Source: an uncultured Acidobacteriota bacterium (GTDB lineage: Bacteria; Acidobacteriota; Terriglobia; Bryobacterales; Bryobacteraceae). From it: DNA of 12,683 nucleotides. Where the stretch lies: contig CALFYN010000105.1 in the NCBI GenBank assembly GCA_937952345.1, positions 1-12,683 of the forward strand, in the 5' to 3' direction. Shown in pieces: positions 1-7,683 of the stretch (its first letter is position 1; each line of letters starts with the position of its first letter). The position numbers and the translations under genes were made by a program. Below the pieces are notes generated by a model. It was not told where the DNA came from and ran no database searches. It saw only the letters and a program-made list of their open reading frames with translations.

Positions 1-1949
1 AACCGCGGCGGCACGGCGGCCAGCAGTCCCTCCATCATGCGGCGCGCCGCGCCTTCCTTCTCCACCACACGATCCATGTGGTAGCTGAGCAGGGAATCCT
101 GCAACAGCACCGCCCGCCCCTTGCCGTATGTGCCCGCCGCGAACACATCTTCCAACTGCCCCTTCGGCAACCGGCGGCAGTGCCCGTCGAACAGCCCGGG
201 TTCGCCCTCCGCAATCAGCGTCCCGCCCTGCGCGACGAAGCGCCGCATGGCCTCCGCTTCCGCCGCTGATAACGCCGTCGACTTCGGCAGCAGCAGCACT
301 CGATACCCGCCGCGCAGCAACTCGCCTTGCTCCACCTGATCGTAGGAAACGAAGTTGTACTGCCGTCCCGTGTCTTCCACAACGCGGCAGAACGATTCAC
401 GCAAGCGCAGGAATGCGCTGTCGCGATATTCCGTGCTCGAGTTGCGTTTCACCCACGATTCGCCCTTCGGCCGCTGCGCCAGCATCCATTCAATCCGCAT
501 GCTCGGCTGCGAGTAATGAATGGCAATGGGATCGGCCATGCGCCGGCTGTTCACCAGCAGCGTGGCGATACCCGCACGCAGTTCGCGATAGTACGGTTCC
601 ACCTCCCGCCCGCGTGCGTTGATCTCCGTCCCCGGCCCGATGAACCCCTGCTTGTCATCCCAGATGATCAGGCCGCGATTGCCGTGCAGCAGTTCGTACC
701 ACACGCGGTGCTTCTCCCAAACTCCCGTGGCAAACGACGTCGTCAACACCGCCATGTTCGGGTTGAGCGAGCGGATGATCTCGATGTTGTTGCCGATATC
801 GTAAGGCTCGATGGCATTCAGCGCCTTCGTGAGGCGCGAGTAATCATAGCCGCCCCATCCCGGCATCTGGCCACCGCCAATGCCAACATAAGCATCCCGA
901 TCGACGGACTGAATCGCCTCACGGCCCATCCGCAGCGCAGCCGCGAAGCTGATGTCCATCCATTCCTTGAAATCGCTCCAGGCCGAGAAATTCTCACCCG
1001 GCCGCTGCATCGCTTCATCCGTCGTGGGAGGCATCACCAGATCCCATGCCGTGAAGTTCGACTCCCACTGCGCGTTCAGCCGCTCCAGGCTCCCGTAGCG
1101 CTCGCGCAACCAGCGCCGCATCGGCACAATCGACTCATCGGAAAAATCGAAGTCCCAGAAGGCAGCCAGATTGGCAATCCCCGATTCGTCCCCCAGACTA
1201 TAGAAGAATGGCTTGTACGGCGAGTAGTATTTCGTGTTCTCAATAAGCCGCTCGCGGATGCGCGCGATCCACACCGCATCGTTCAAGCTCGGCCGCCGCT
1301 TCAACGCCTCCTTGTTGCCGCGGTCTTTCTGATATTGCTCGCGGACTTCGTTGAATTTCCAGCTATTCGTGCGATCCGGAAAATAACGGTGGTATTCGGC
1401 GTAAAAGTCGGTGGCCATGTTTTCCGCATACCAGCGCAGGTTGTTCCGCAGCAGGAAGTCGGGAAGAGACTTCGTGCGGGCCACGTGCTGCCCTCCGCTG
1501 ATGCCCACCGCTTGGAGCGCCGCCGCCTGCTCGGCCGAGTGGCGCTGCCACATGATAATCTCGTAATCCCACCACTGCCGAACGGGCGGAATAGCGATGA
1601 ACCCGGCCTTCACCGTCTCCTCACGCGTGTCCTTCTGGCCCCGCCGGTTGACCCCTTCGAATCGCAGTTGCGCGGTCAGTTCATTCTGCATTGCCACGGC
1701 CCGGCGCGTGTCGATCGAGAAGCCGATTTCGTTCTCGTCGTTCAGAGTGATGGGGATCGTGCGGTCTTCGATCAGCCGGCCGTAGGAGTCCGTCCAGCGC
1801 ACCGCCAGTTCCCCCTTGCCCGTGGCCAGCGAGTTCATGCGGTACACCACCGGCGTGGGACCGCTGCGCTCCAGCGCCGCGGCCGGCAGCACTAATTCCG
1901 CGGCCGGAGCCGCCATGGCGGCGATGAGGATAAGGCCAAGGGGAGACAT
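1..1949 (-). CDS. Secreted GH42-like beta-galactosidase family protein, partial (C-terminus beyond left edge)
   Basis: I read about 649 codons without a stop on the minus strand, from ATG at 1949 to the window edge. The first 16 or so residues (MSPLGLILIAAMAAPAAE) look like a short Sec signal, so the protein is probably exported. Residues about 130-440 resemble the GH42 TIM barrel. The segment YSLGDESG (E255, candidate acid/base) is followed by WLRERYGSLERLNAQWES, matching the GH42 pattern of a conserved acidic pair and then a WL-x-x-x-Y-G-x-L-x-x-L-N-x-x-W stretch. Residues about 448-640 look like the GH42 middle (trimerisation, class I amidotransferase-like) domain, with RVLLLPKS and FVAQGGTLIAEGE. 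The usual nucleophile strand appears as AVLTTSFATG, with no glutamate, so activity on beta-galactosides is uncertain. The gene starts 30 bases after the chemoreceptor stop and may be co-transcribed. No strong Shine-Dalgarno is well spaced; GGAGG lies too far upstream. Family is fairly secure; substrate is unknown. Confidence 0.8.
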   Translation of the reverse strand, partial: MSPLGLILIAAMAAPAAELVLPAAALERSGPTPVVYRMNSLATGKGELAVRWTDSYGRLIEDRTIPITLNDENEIGFSIDTRRAVAMQNELTAQLRFEGVNRRGQKDTREETVKAGFIAIPPVRQWWDYEIIMWQRHSAEQAAALQAVGISGGQHVARTKSLPDFLLRNNLRWYAENMATDFYAEYHRYFPDRTNSWKFNEVREQYQKDRGNKEALKRRPSLNDAVWIARIRERLIENTKYYSPYKPFFYSLGDESGIANLAAFWDFDFSDESIVPMRRWLRERYGSLERLNAQWESNFTAWDLVMPPTTDEAMQRPGENFSAWSDFKEWMDISFAAALRMGREAIQSVDRDAYVGIGGGQMPGWGGYDYSRLTKALNAIEPYDIGNNIEIIRSLNPNMAVLTTSFATGVWEKHRVWYELLHGNRGLIIWDDKQGFIGPGTEINARGREVEPYYRELRAGIATLLVNSRRMADPIAIHYSQPSMRIEWMLAQRPKGESWVKRNSSTEYRDSAFLRLRESFCRVVEDTGRQYNFVSYDQVEQGELLRGGYRVLLLPKSTALSAAEAEAMRRFVAQGGTLIAEGEPGLFDGHCRRLPKGQLEDVFAAGTYGKGRAVLLQDSLLSYHMDRVVEKEGAARRMMEGLLAAVPPR

Positions 1950-1979
1950 ACACCTAGAGTGTAGCCCCCTCCGCGCGGG

Positions 1980-3311
1980 TCAGTATTTGTACTCGCTCAG
2001 CATCTTCTGCAACTGGCTTGCGATGCGGCTGATGTCCTGCGACGATTGCAGTCCCTGGCCGGCTGCCTGCGTCGTGCTTTGCGCCGCCGTGGCAACTGTA
2101 GTGATATTGGTGGCGATATCTTCCGCCCCTTGCGCCGCCTGCGTGATGCTCACCCCGATTTCGTTGGTGGTCGCGGTCTGTTCTTCGATGGCCGCCGCAA
2201 TGACGTTCGTGAAGTCGTCGATCTGATTAATGAATGACCCGATCTCCTCGATGGCTTGCACCGCCGCTTTGGTGTCGGCTTGAATCGCCTCGATCTTCTG
2301 GCCGATCTCCTCGGTCGCCTTGGCCGTCTTCTTGGCCAACTCCTTCACCTCGTTGGCGACCACGGCAAACCCCTTGCCCGCTTCGCCGGCGCGCGCCGCT
2401 TCAATGGTCGCGTTGAGGGCCAGCAGGTTGGTCTGCTGGGCGATCGAGGTCACCACCTTCACCACATTCCCGATCTCGCGGCTCGACTCGCCGAGCTTGC
2501 TCACCTTGACGTTCGTGTCCTTGGCGAAGCTCACGGCACTGCGCGCCACACGGGCCGCCTCGTTCGAGTTCTTGGAGATCTCGCGGATGGATATCTGCAT
2601 CTGCTCGGCACCCGTGGCGACTGCCGAGACGTTCCTCGAAACCTGCCCGCTGGCCCCCGATGCGGCCCGCGCTTGCGCTGCCGTTTCCTCCGCGTTGCTC
2701 ACCAGAAGCTGGCTCACACCGGAAAGCGTATCCGAAGAGAAAGCCAGTGCCGTGGCGCTCTCACCGAACGTGCGGATCGGATGGACGAAGGCTTCCAGCA
2801 ATGCGTTGAGCCCTTCCACGAGAGTACGGAAATTGCCCTTGAATTCATCCAGGTTGCCCCGCGTGGTGAGATCGCCCGCCCGGCCGGCGGTCACCAGCCG
2901 CAGGATTTCCCGTGACACATGGATCTCTTCCTGGGCTTCATACATCACCTGGAAGCAGCCGATCACCGTGCGTCCGTCGCTGTCATAGAGCGGAGAGCAG
3001 ATGACCCGAACCGGCCAGTCCCGCCCGCGGACTTGAAAATGGGCTTCGCCCGTGGAAACCTTGCCCGTGCGCACGGCCACTCCCGCCGCACACTTCTCCG
3101 CATGGCATGCCGGACTGTCGTAGAGCACTTCCCAGAACTTCTTACCAACGCACTCCTCAGGCTCCATGCCCGCAACGGCAGCGGCCATGCGATTGATGTA
3201 GACAAGTGTGTGCGAAGTGTCCATCGCCACAACGGGTATGGGCAGCCAATCGAGAAAGTGGGCTTTATCGGCAACGGATGCGGCCCCAACAGCAGGTAGA
3301 GTGGTCGTCAA
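1980..3311 (-). CDS. Soluble PAS-containing methyl-accepting chemotaxis protein
   Basis: This is a 443-residue chemoreceptor with no membrane segment, so it should act in the cytoplasm. It would pass signals to CheA/CheW and so to the flagella or another output. Residues about 15-130 form a PAS domain (PIPVVAMD, YINRMAA, VIGCFQVMYEA). Residues about 135-180 are HAMP-like (TAGRAGDLTTRG, LVEGLNALLEAF). Residues about 200-440 are the coiled-coil signalling domain, with the near-invariant hairpin tip around 290-325 (QQTNLLALNATIEAARAGE, GKGFAVVANEV). The PAS domain has cysteines at 54, 69, 74, 105 and 119; C69 and C74 form a C-x4-C pair that could be redox-active or bind a cofactor. There is no C-terminal NWETF-type tether; it ends LSEYKY. 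The start is TTG, chosen because a full AAGGAG site lies 7 bases upstream and no ATG fits. The ligand is unknown. Confidence 0.94.
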   Translation of the reverse strand: MTTTLPAVGAASVADKAHFLDWLPIPVVAMDTSHTLVYINRMAAAVAGMEPEECVGKKFWEVLYDSPACHAEKCAAGVAVRTGKVSTGEAHFQVRGRDWPVRVICSPLYDSDGRTVIGCFQVMYEAQEEIHVSREILRLVTAGRAGDLTTRGNLDEFKGNFRTLVEGLNALLEAFVHPIRTFGESATALAFSSDTLSGVSQLLVSNAEETAAQARAASGASGQVSRNVSAVATGAEQMQISIREISKNSNEAARVARSAVSFAKDTNVKVSKLGESSREIGNVVKVVTSIAQQTNLLALNATIEAARAGEAGKGFAVVANEVKELAKKTAKATEEIGQKIEAIQADTKAAVQAIEEIGSFINQIDDFTNVIAAAIEEQTATTNEIGVSITQAAQGAEDIATNITTVATAAQSTTQAAGQGLQSSQDISRIASQLQKMLSEYKY

Positions 3312-3318
3312 CGGAATG

Positions 3319-3324
3319 CTCCTT
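3319..3324 (-). promoter_or_regulatory. Ribosome binding site AAGGAG for the TTG start of the chemoreceptor
   Basis: On the minus strand AAGGAG is followed by 7 bases (CATTCCG) and then TTG. This near-perfect Shine-Dalgarno spacing decides the unusual TTG start at 3311. Confidence 0.75.
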
Positions 3325-3405
3325 GTATCGGGATGGACGTGTCGCCGCCCCTATCCGTAATATCGATCACAGTTGGCCGGACTTTAGTTGATATCATCTC
3401 TAGCC

Positions 3406-4233
3406 ATGAACTCTCATCGACGTTCCTTCCTCTACAGCATGGCTGCCTGTGGTCTTGCCGCCCCGGGGAAGGCGCAAATCGAAGCCGCCGGCGCGGGCTA
3501 TGCCAACCCCCGCAAAGTCCTGCTCTGGGAGAGCACACGCAAGGAGTTCCGCGAACTGCAGGAGAGCGGAACGCTGAAGGCCGTCATCGTTCCCACGGGC
3601 AGCACCGAACAGCACAACGAACATCTGGCCATGATTCAGGACACAGCCAGCGTGACACTGGTGGCGCAGAAGGCGGCACTGCTGCACTATCCGAAGGTGA
3701 TGGTAGCCACGCCTGTCTCGGTGGGCATTTCGCCGCACTGGATGGATCGCAAAGGCACGTTAACGTTGAAGAAGGAAACGTTCCTCGCCGTGGTCTTCGA
3801 TATCTGCGAAAGCCTCCAGACCCACGGCGTCAAGAACATCCTCGTCCTCAACGGCCATGGCGGCAACGTGGCTCCGCTGCGCGCGGCGGTGCCGGACTTC
3901 GCCAAGAAGCTCGGCATCCGCATCGAGTTCAATTCCTATTGGGACGCCTACAAGCCGGAGATCGTGCGCAAGTACATGGAGAGCGGCAAGGCGCCCGGCC
4001 ATGCCGCCGAGTTCGAGACATCCTTCGCCATGGCCGCCTTCCCCGAGCGCGTGCATTGGGAAGGCGTGAATTACGAGAAGATCAAGGAGCACTTGCATAT
4101 TAAGGATCCGAAGTCGGCCGTGCAGGAAGAGGAGTTCGCACGCGAGGCAAAGCTCGCTTCGACGGCCAAGGGCGAGGCGATGATCGACATCGCCGTGAAG
4201 TGGACGGCGGAGCGGCTCCGCCAGATGCTGTGA
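3406..4233 (+). CDS. Tat-exported creatininase-superfamily amidohydrolase
   Basis: This 275-residue protein belongs to the metal-dependent creatininase superfamily (creatininase, MftE peptidase, FAPy deformylase). The N-terminus MNSHRRSFLYSMAACGLAAP is a twin-arginine signal, predicting export of the folded metalloenzyme. The family metal motif is present: GSTEQHNEHLAMIQD gives E68, H70 and D79 with the same spacing as creatininase E34, H36 and D45. H111 (GISPHW), NGHGGN (149-154) and GHAAEFETS (E202, E204) complete the site. NGHGGN replaces the NGHYEN of true creatininase, so creatinine is probably not the substrate; a peptide or other cyclic amide is as likely. The ATG at 3406 is preferred over an in-frame TTG at 3388 because it puts the RR motif at residues 5-6. 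No Shine-Dalgarno is visible. It is followed 8 bases later by another Tat protein, probably in the same operon. Confidence 0.9.
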   Translation: MNSHRRSFLYSMAACGLAAPGKAQIEAAGAGYANPRKVLLWESTRKEFRELQESGTLKAVIVPTGSTEQHNEHLAMIQDTASVTLVAQKAALLHYPKVMVATPVSVGISPHWMDRKGTLTLKKETFLAVVFDICESLQTHGVKNILVLNGHGGNVAPLRAAVPDFAKKLGIRIEFNSYWDAYKPEIVRKYMESGKAPGHAAEFETSFAMAAFPERVHWEGVNYEKIKEHLHIKDPKSAVQEEEFAREAKLASTAKGEAMIDIAVKWTAERLRQML

Positions 4234-4235
4234 GG
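4232..4235 (+). promoter_or_regulatory. Ribosome binding site GAGG, overlapping the preceding stop codon
   Basis: GAGG sits inside the TGAGG formed by the stop codon of the upstream gene and lies 6 bases before ATG 4242. It supports that start and suggests translational coupling of the two Tat genes. Confidence 0.6.
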
Positions 4236-4241
4236 TTCAAG

Positions 4242-5465
4242 ATGCAACGCAGAACGATGCTGGCGGGAATGGCAGCGGCCGGGTTGCCGGCGCAGGCGCA
4301 GGCAGAGCCCAAGCGGGTGGCGGCCATCGTCACCATGTACACCAACGACGGGCGGTTGAACACGCATGCCAACGTGATCGTGGGCAGGCTGCTCGAAGGC
4401 TATTCGCCGAACGGCGTGTTCACCAAGCCGCGCACGCATGTGGTGTCGATGTATGTCGATCAGACGCCGCCGGCGGACTTGAGCCGCACGCTGGCCGAGA
4501 AGCACGGCTTCCGTGTGTTTCCGACCATCCGTGAGGCGATCACCATGGGGGGTGGCGATCTGGCGGTGGACGCTGTCTGCTTCGTCGGCGAGCATGGCAA
4601 CTATCCGGTGAACGATCGCGGCCAGAAGATGTATCCGCGCTATGAACTGATGGAGCGCATCGTGGAAGTGTTCCGGCGCACGGGCAAGTCGGTGCCGGTG
4701 TTTTGCGATAAGCACTTCTCCTACTCGTGGCAGAAGGCGAAGGCAATGTACGGCTGGTCGCGGGAACTGCGCTTTCCGCTGATGGCCGGGTCGTCGATTC
4801 CGCTGACCGTGCGGACGCCGCATGCCGAGGTTCCCTATGGAGCGGCGATGGAGAGCGCGGTGGTGCTCGGCTACGGGGACATGGATGCTTATGGCTTCCA
4901 TACGCTCGAATCGCTGCAGTGTATGGTGGAGCGGCGCAAGGGCGGCGAGTCGGGGATACGCGCCGTGGAGTGGCTCGATGGCGATGCGGTATGGAAGTGG
5001 CGCGACGGCGCGGGACGGTGGAGCGTGCCGCTGCTCGAAGCGGCGCTGGGCCGAACGCCGTCGGTCAAGCCGGGGCGGATCGAGGACAACGTGAAAGCGC
5101 CGGCGGCGTTCGTGCTGGAGTATCGCGACGGGCTGAAGGCGGTGGCCTACATGTTGAACGGCCACTCGAGCGGATGGACCTTCGCGGGCAAGTTGAAGGG
5201 CAACGCGACGCCGGTGGCGACGCACTTCGGATTGCCTCGCGAGAGCGGAGCATCGCGGCCGCTGGCGCACTTCGACGGGCTGGTGCACTGCATGGAAGAG
5301 ATGTTTGTCACGGGGCGTCCGCTCTATCCGGTGGAGCGAACGCTGTTGACCACCTGCACGCTGTCGCTGCTGTTTGAATCGCGGGCGTGGAAGAAACGGC
5401 TGGAGACGCCGGAACTGGCGATTGCTTACCTGACGCCGCCGGGCGCTTACTATCAGCGGAGTTAG
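4242..5465 (+). CDS. Tat-exported conserved protein of unknown function (possible Gfo/Idh/MocA-like fold)
   Basis: This is a 407-residue protein. The start at 4242 is set by a GAGG site 6 bases upstream and a twin-arginine leader directly after it (MQRRTMLAGMAAAGLPAQAQA). The mature part begins with a beta strand (KRVAAIVTMY) but has no G-x-G-x-x-G nucleotide motif. Landmarks are VDQTPPADLS (72-81), FVGEHGNYPVN (114-124), VFCDKHFSYSW (153-163), LMAGSSIPLTVRTP (180-193) and YGFHTLESLQCMVERR (217-232). The C-terminus (GRPLYPVERTLLTT, then LETPELAIAYLTP) resembles the tail of Gfo/Idh/MocA sugar oxidoreductases; this is a weak inference from pattern, not an assignment. Acidic residues and histidines in the EHG and DKH motifs could bind a metal or sugar. 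It lies 8 bases after a creatininase-like gene, which suggests a shared exported pathway. I recognise the family as conserved but know of no function. Confidence 0.85.
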   Translation: MQRRTMLAGMAAAGLPAQAQAEPKRVAAIVTMYTNDGRLNTHANVIVGRLLEGYSPNGVFTKPRTHVVSMYVDQTPPADLSRTLAEKHGFRVFPTIREAITMGGGDLAVDAVCFVGEHGNYPVNDRGQKMYPRYELMERIVEVFRRTGKSVPVFCDKHFSYSWQKAKAMYGWSRELRFPLMAGSSIPLTVRTPHAEVPYGAAMESAVVLGYGDMDAYGFHTLESLQCMVERRKGGESGIRAVEWLDGDAVWKWRDGAGRWSVPLLEAALGRTPSVKPGRIEDNVKAPAAFVLEYRDGLKAVAYMLNGHSSGWTFAGKLKGNATPVATHFGLPRESGASRPLAHFDGLVHCMEEMFVTGRPLYPVERTLLTTCTLSLLFESRAWKKRLETPELAIAYLTPPGAYYQRS

Positions 5466-6466
5466 GAAGCGGCGAGCAGTTCGCTTTCGAAGAAGCGGTC
5501 CACCTGATCGAGGATCTCTTCGGGCTTGTGCGACGGGTAGATGGCGGCGCGCAGTTTCGAGCCGTTGCGGACTCCGTGGGTGAAGTAGGAAGCGAACTGC
5601 TTCATCTTGCCGACGGCGTCGGGGGCGTTCTTCTCATGCAGCATGGAGTAGTAGGTGCGCATGATCTCATAGCGGTCGCGCTCGCTCGGCTTCCAGTAAG
5701 TGCCGGTGGCCATGTACTGTTCGATCTGGCGGAAGATCCATGGGTTCGAGGAAGCGGTGCGGCCGATCATGACGGCGTCGCAGTTGGTCTCGCGGACCAT
5801 GCGGGCGGCGTCCTCGGGCGAGAGGATGTCGCCGTTGCCGATGACGGGGATGCGGACGTGGGCTTTCAGTTCGGCGATGCGCGTCCAATCGGAGATGCCG
5901 GAGTAGCCTTGCTCGCGGGTGCGCGGATGGAGGGCGATGGCTTGCAGGCCGCACTCCTCGGCGATGCGGCCCATCTTGAGGTAGACGAGTTCGCGGTCGT
6001 TCCATCCGGCGCGGAACTTCATGGTGAGCGGGATGCGGATGGCGGCGCGCACATGGCGGAGCAGCGTCTCGACGAGGGGCAGGTCGCGCAGCAGCCCAGA
6101 GCCTCCATTGCACTTGACCACCTTGTTGACGGGGCAGCCGAAGTTGATATCGACGGCATCGAAGCCGAGGTCTTCGCAGACGCGGGCGGCTTCGGCCATC
6201 ACCACGGGATCGGAGCCGAATAGCTGGGCGCTGAGCGGGTGCTCTTCCGGTTCGTAATAGAGGTAGCGGAAGGCCTTGGTGGGCTTGCGCGTCTTGCGCA
6301 GGTTGACCACTCCGTGGGAGGAGGTGAACTCGGTCATCAACAGCCCGCAGCCGCTCTGGTTGCGGATGAGGCGGCGGAAGACAGTATCGGTCACTCCGGC
6401 CATGGGTGCAAGCACAGTGGCCGGGGCAATCGAAATCGGACCTATGGAAAACCGGGGTGGGACCAT
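5462..6466 (-). CDS. dusB: tRNA-dihydrouridine synthase, DusB/NifR3 type
   Basis: This is a 334-residue FMN- and NADPH-dependent enzyme that reduces specific uridines in tRNA to dihydrouridine in the cytoplasm. The TIM-barrel motifs are all present: LAPMAGVTD (19-27) binds FMN; INFGCPVNKVVKCNGGSGLL carries catalytic C111; MKFRAGW supplies K150; LHPRTREQGYSG supplies H180; GNGDI (210-214) and MIGRTASSNPW (233-243) close the phosphate site. Length and motif wording fit the DusB (former NifR3) branch, so I use that symbol, although the exact tRNA position is not readable from sequence. The ATG is 16 bases after the stop of the alaX-like gene, so the two form an operon devoted to tRNA. No clear Shine-Dalgarno is present, which fits coupled translation. 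The 3' end overlaps the convergent neighbour by 4 bases. Confidence 0.95.
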   Translation of the reverse strand: MVPPRFSIGPISIAPATVLAPMAGVTDTVFRRLIRNQSGCGLLMTEFTSSHGVVNLRKTRKPTKAFRYLYYEPEEHPLSAQLFGSDPVVMAEAARVCEDLGFDAVDINFGCPVNKVVKCNGGSGLLRDLPLVETLLRHVRAAIRIPLTMKFRAGWNDRELVYLKMGRIAEECGLQAIALHPRTREQGYSGISDWTRIAELKAHVRIPVIGNGDILSPEDAARMVRETNCDAVMIGRTASSNPWIFRQIEQYMATGTYWKPSERDRYEIMRTYYSMLHEKNAPDAVGKMKQFASYFTHGVRNGSKLRAAIYPSHKPEEILDQVDRFFESELLAAS

Positions 6467-6482
6467 CCGTACTTTCAGTTTC

Positions 6483-7655
6483 TCAGCCCAGACGCTGGTT
6501 GAGCAACTGAGTCAACGTGGCGAGGGCTTCGGGGGTGGGGACACTGCCCTGGGCGAGTTGGGGGTTGCCGCCGCCCCGGCCTCCGGCGGCTTGGAGGCAT
6601 TGCTTAAGGATGTCGCCGGCGTTCACGCCGCTGTCCTTCGAGGCGGCGAGCATCACGGCGCGGGCCGATTCGGAGATGGCGAGGAAGATGGCGCGGGATC
6701 CGGCGGTGAAGCCTTGGGCGAGGGCCCGGACTTCGTCGCCGATGGCCCCGGGTTCGTTGTGCTGATGGCGGCGGAGTCCAGTGGCATCGGGAGTGGCGGC
6801 TTCGTACAACTGGCGGCCTTGGAGCGAGGCGAGTTCGATGGCCAGCTTGCGGTTGGCCTTCTCGATGGTGGCGGCCTTTGACTGCAAGGCGGCGACGAGT
6901 GCGGGGGTTTCTTCGGGGGCCGCGGACAGTGTGCGGGCGATGTCGTTCAAGCGCTCGTAGTCGCGGCGGGCGGCGCGCAGGGCGCGGGTGCCGCAGACGA
7001 ACTCGAGGCGGACGTTGCCGCGGACTTTGTCGAGCTTGCGGAGGAGGACAGGGCCGATGGCGGAAGTGTGCGAGACGTGGGTGCCTCCACAGGCGCTGCG
7101 GTCCATGGCCTGGATGGTAACGATGCGGAGGATGCCGGGACGATCGGAGGGTTTGCGCAGGCCTTGGGCCGTGGCGGCATCTTCGAACTCGACGGTGACG
7201 GGACGGTTGCGGGCGATGATCTCGTTGACGCGGGCTTCGATGGCGGTGATCTGATCGGGGGTCAGGGTGGGGGTGCCGATTTCGATATCGGAGACTTCCG
7301 CGCCCATGTGGAAGCTGAGGGTGGGGGTGGAGTAGAGCTCTTCGAGGACGGCGGAAAGCAGGTGCTGGCCGGTGTGCTGCTGCATGTGGTCGTGGCGGCG
7401 GGTTTGGTCGATGATGCCTTCGACTGTCGGGGCGTTGAGTGGAGTGGCCAGGATATGTGCGACGCGGTCGTCTTCATCGATGACGTCGAGGACTTCGATG
7501 CCCGAGAGTGTGCCGCGGTCGGAGGGCTGGCCTCCGGAGGCGGGGTAGAAGGCGCTGCGATCGAGGTAGATGCGGCGGCCGTCTTCGGCGGCCTCGAGGA
7601 CTTGGGCCGTGAAGGTGGTGAGGGTCGCGTCGTGGTAGTAGAGGCGTTCGGTCAT
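6483..7655 (-). CDS. alaX: AlaX-type alanyl-tRNA editing protein with C-terminal DHHA1 domain
   Basis: This 390-residue cytoplasmic protein resembles the editing half of alanyl-tRNA synthetase without the aminoacylation domain. Such proteins remove Ser or Gly wrongly attached to tRNA-Ala. The N-terminal part has the family motif FYPASGGQPSDRG (36-48). The zinc site is complete: HTGQH gives H94 and H98, and CGGTH gives C189 and H193. A helical linker (about 225-290) leads to a DHHA1-like C-terminal domain ending with AAGGRGGGNPQLAQGS (356-371), so this is the long form. The ATG at 7655 is chosen because AAGGA lies 6 bases upstream; an in-frame start at 7682 would begin inside a hairpin and adds nine unrelated residues. 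A DusB-type gene follows after 16 bases. A run of three hairpins begins at the ribosome site, so translation may depend on RNA structure. Confidence 0.93.
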   Translation of the reverse strand: MTERLYYHDATLTTFTAQVLEAAEDGRRIYLDRSAFYPASGGQPSDRGTLSGIEVLDVIDEDDRVAHILATPLNAPTVEGIIDQTRRHDHMQQHTGQHLLSAVLEELYSTPTLSFHMGAEVSDIEIGTPTLTPDQITAIEARVNEIIARNRPVTVEFEDAATAQGLRKPSDRPGILRIVTIQAMDRSACGGTHVSHTSAIGPVLLRKLDKVRGNVRLEFVCGTRALRAARRDYERLNDIARTLSAAPEETPALVAALQSKAATIEKANRKLAIELASLQGRQLYEAATPDATGLRRHQHNEPGAIGDEVRALAQGFTAGSRAIFLAISESARAVMLAASKDSGVNAGDILKQCLQAAGGRGGGNPQLAQGSVPTPEALATLTQLLNQRLG

Positions 7656-7661
7656 TCTAGT

Positions 7662-7666
7662 TCCTT
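7662..7666 (-). promoter_or_regulatory. Ribosome binding site AAGGA of alaX
   Basis: On the minus strand AAGGA is followed by ACTAGA and ATG 7655. Its first base also belongs to the base of the adjacent hairpin (7666-7682), so folding of that stem could affect access to the site. Confidence 0.65.
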
Positions 7667-7682
7667 TGGAGCTTCGCTCCAA
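7666..7682. repeat. Inverted repeat 1: TTGGAGC-TTC-GCTCCAA
   Basis: This is a perfect 7-base-pair stem with a 3-base loop, the first of three consecutive hairpins between alaX and the dioxygenase gene. It abuts the alaX ribosome binding site. Confidence 0.75.
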
Positions 7683-7683
7683 T

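Noticed and set aside
327..1895. Open plus-strand frame of 522 codons
   Set aside because: Its product is Arg/Pro/His-rich with no recognisable domain, and it lies antisense to the GH42-like gene, whose frame has clear family motifs. It is a GC-rich shadow frame.
3406..4233. Calling this gene creatininase in the strict sense
   Set aside because: NGHGGN differs from NGHYEN at the known metal-ligand glutamate, and the Tat leader does not fit the cytoplasmic creatinine pathway; only the superfamily is supported.
4071..5288. Open minus-strand frame of 405 codons
   Set aside because: Its His/Arg-rich composition has no motif and it is antisense to the Tat-exported unknown gene, which has a good start, a signal and a ribosome site.
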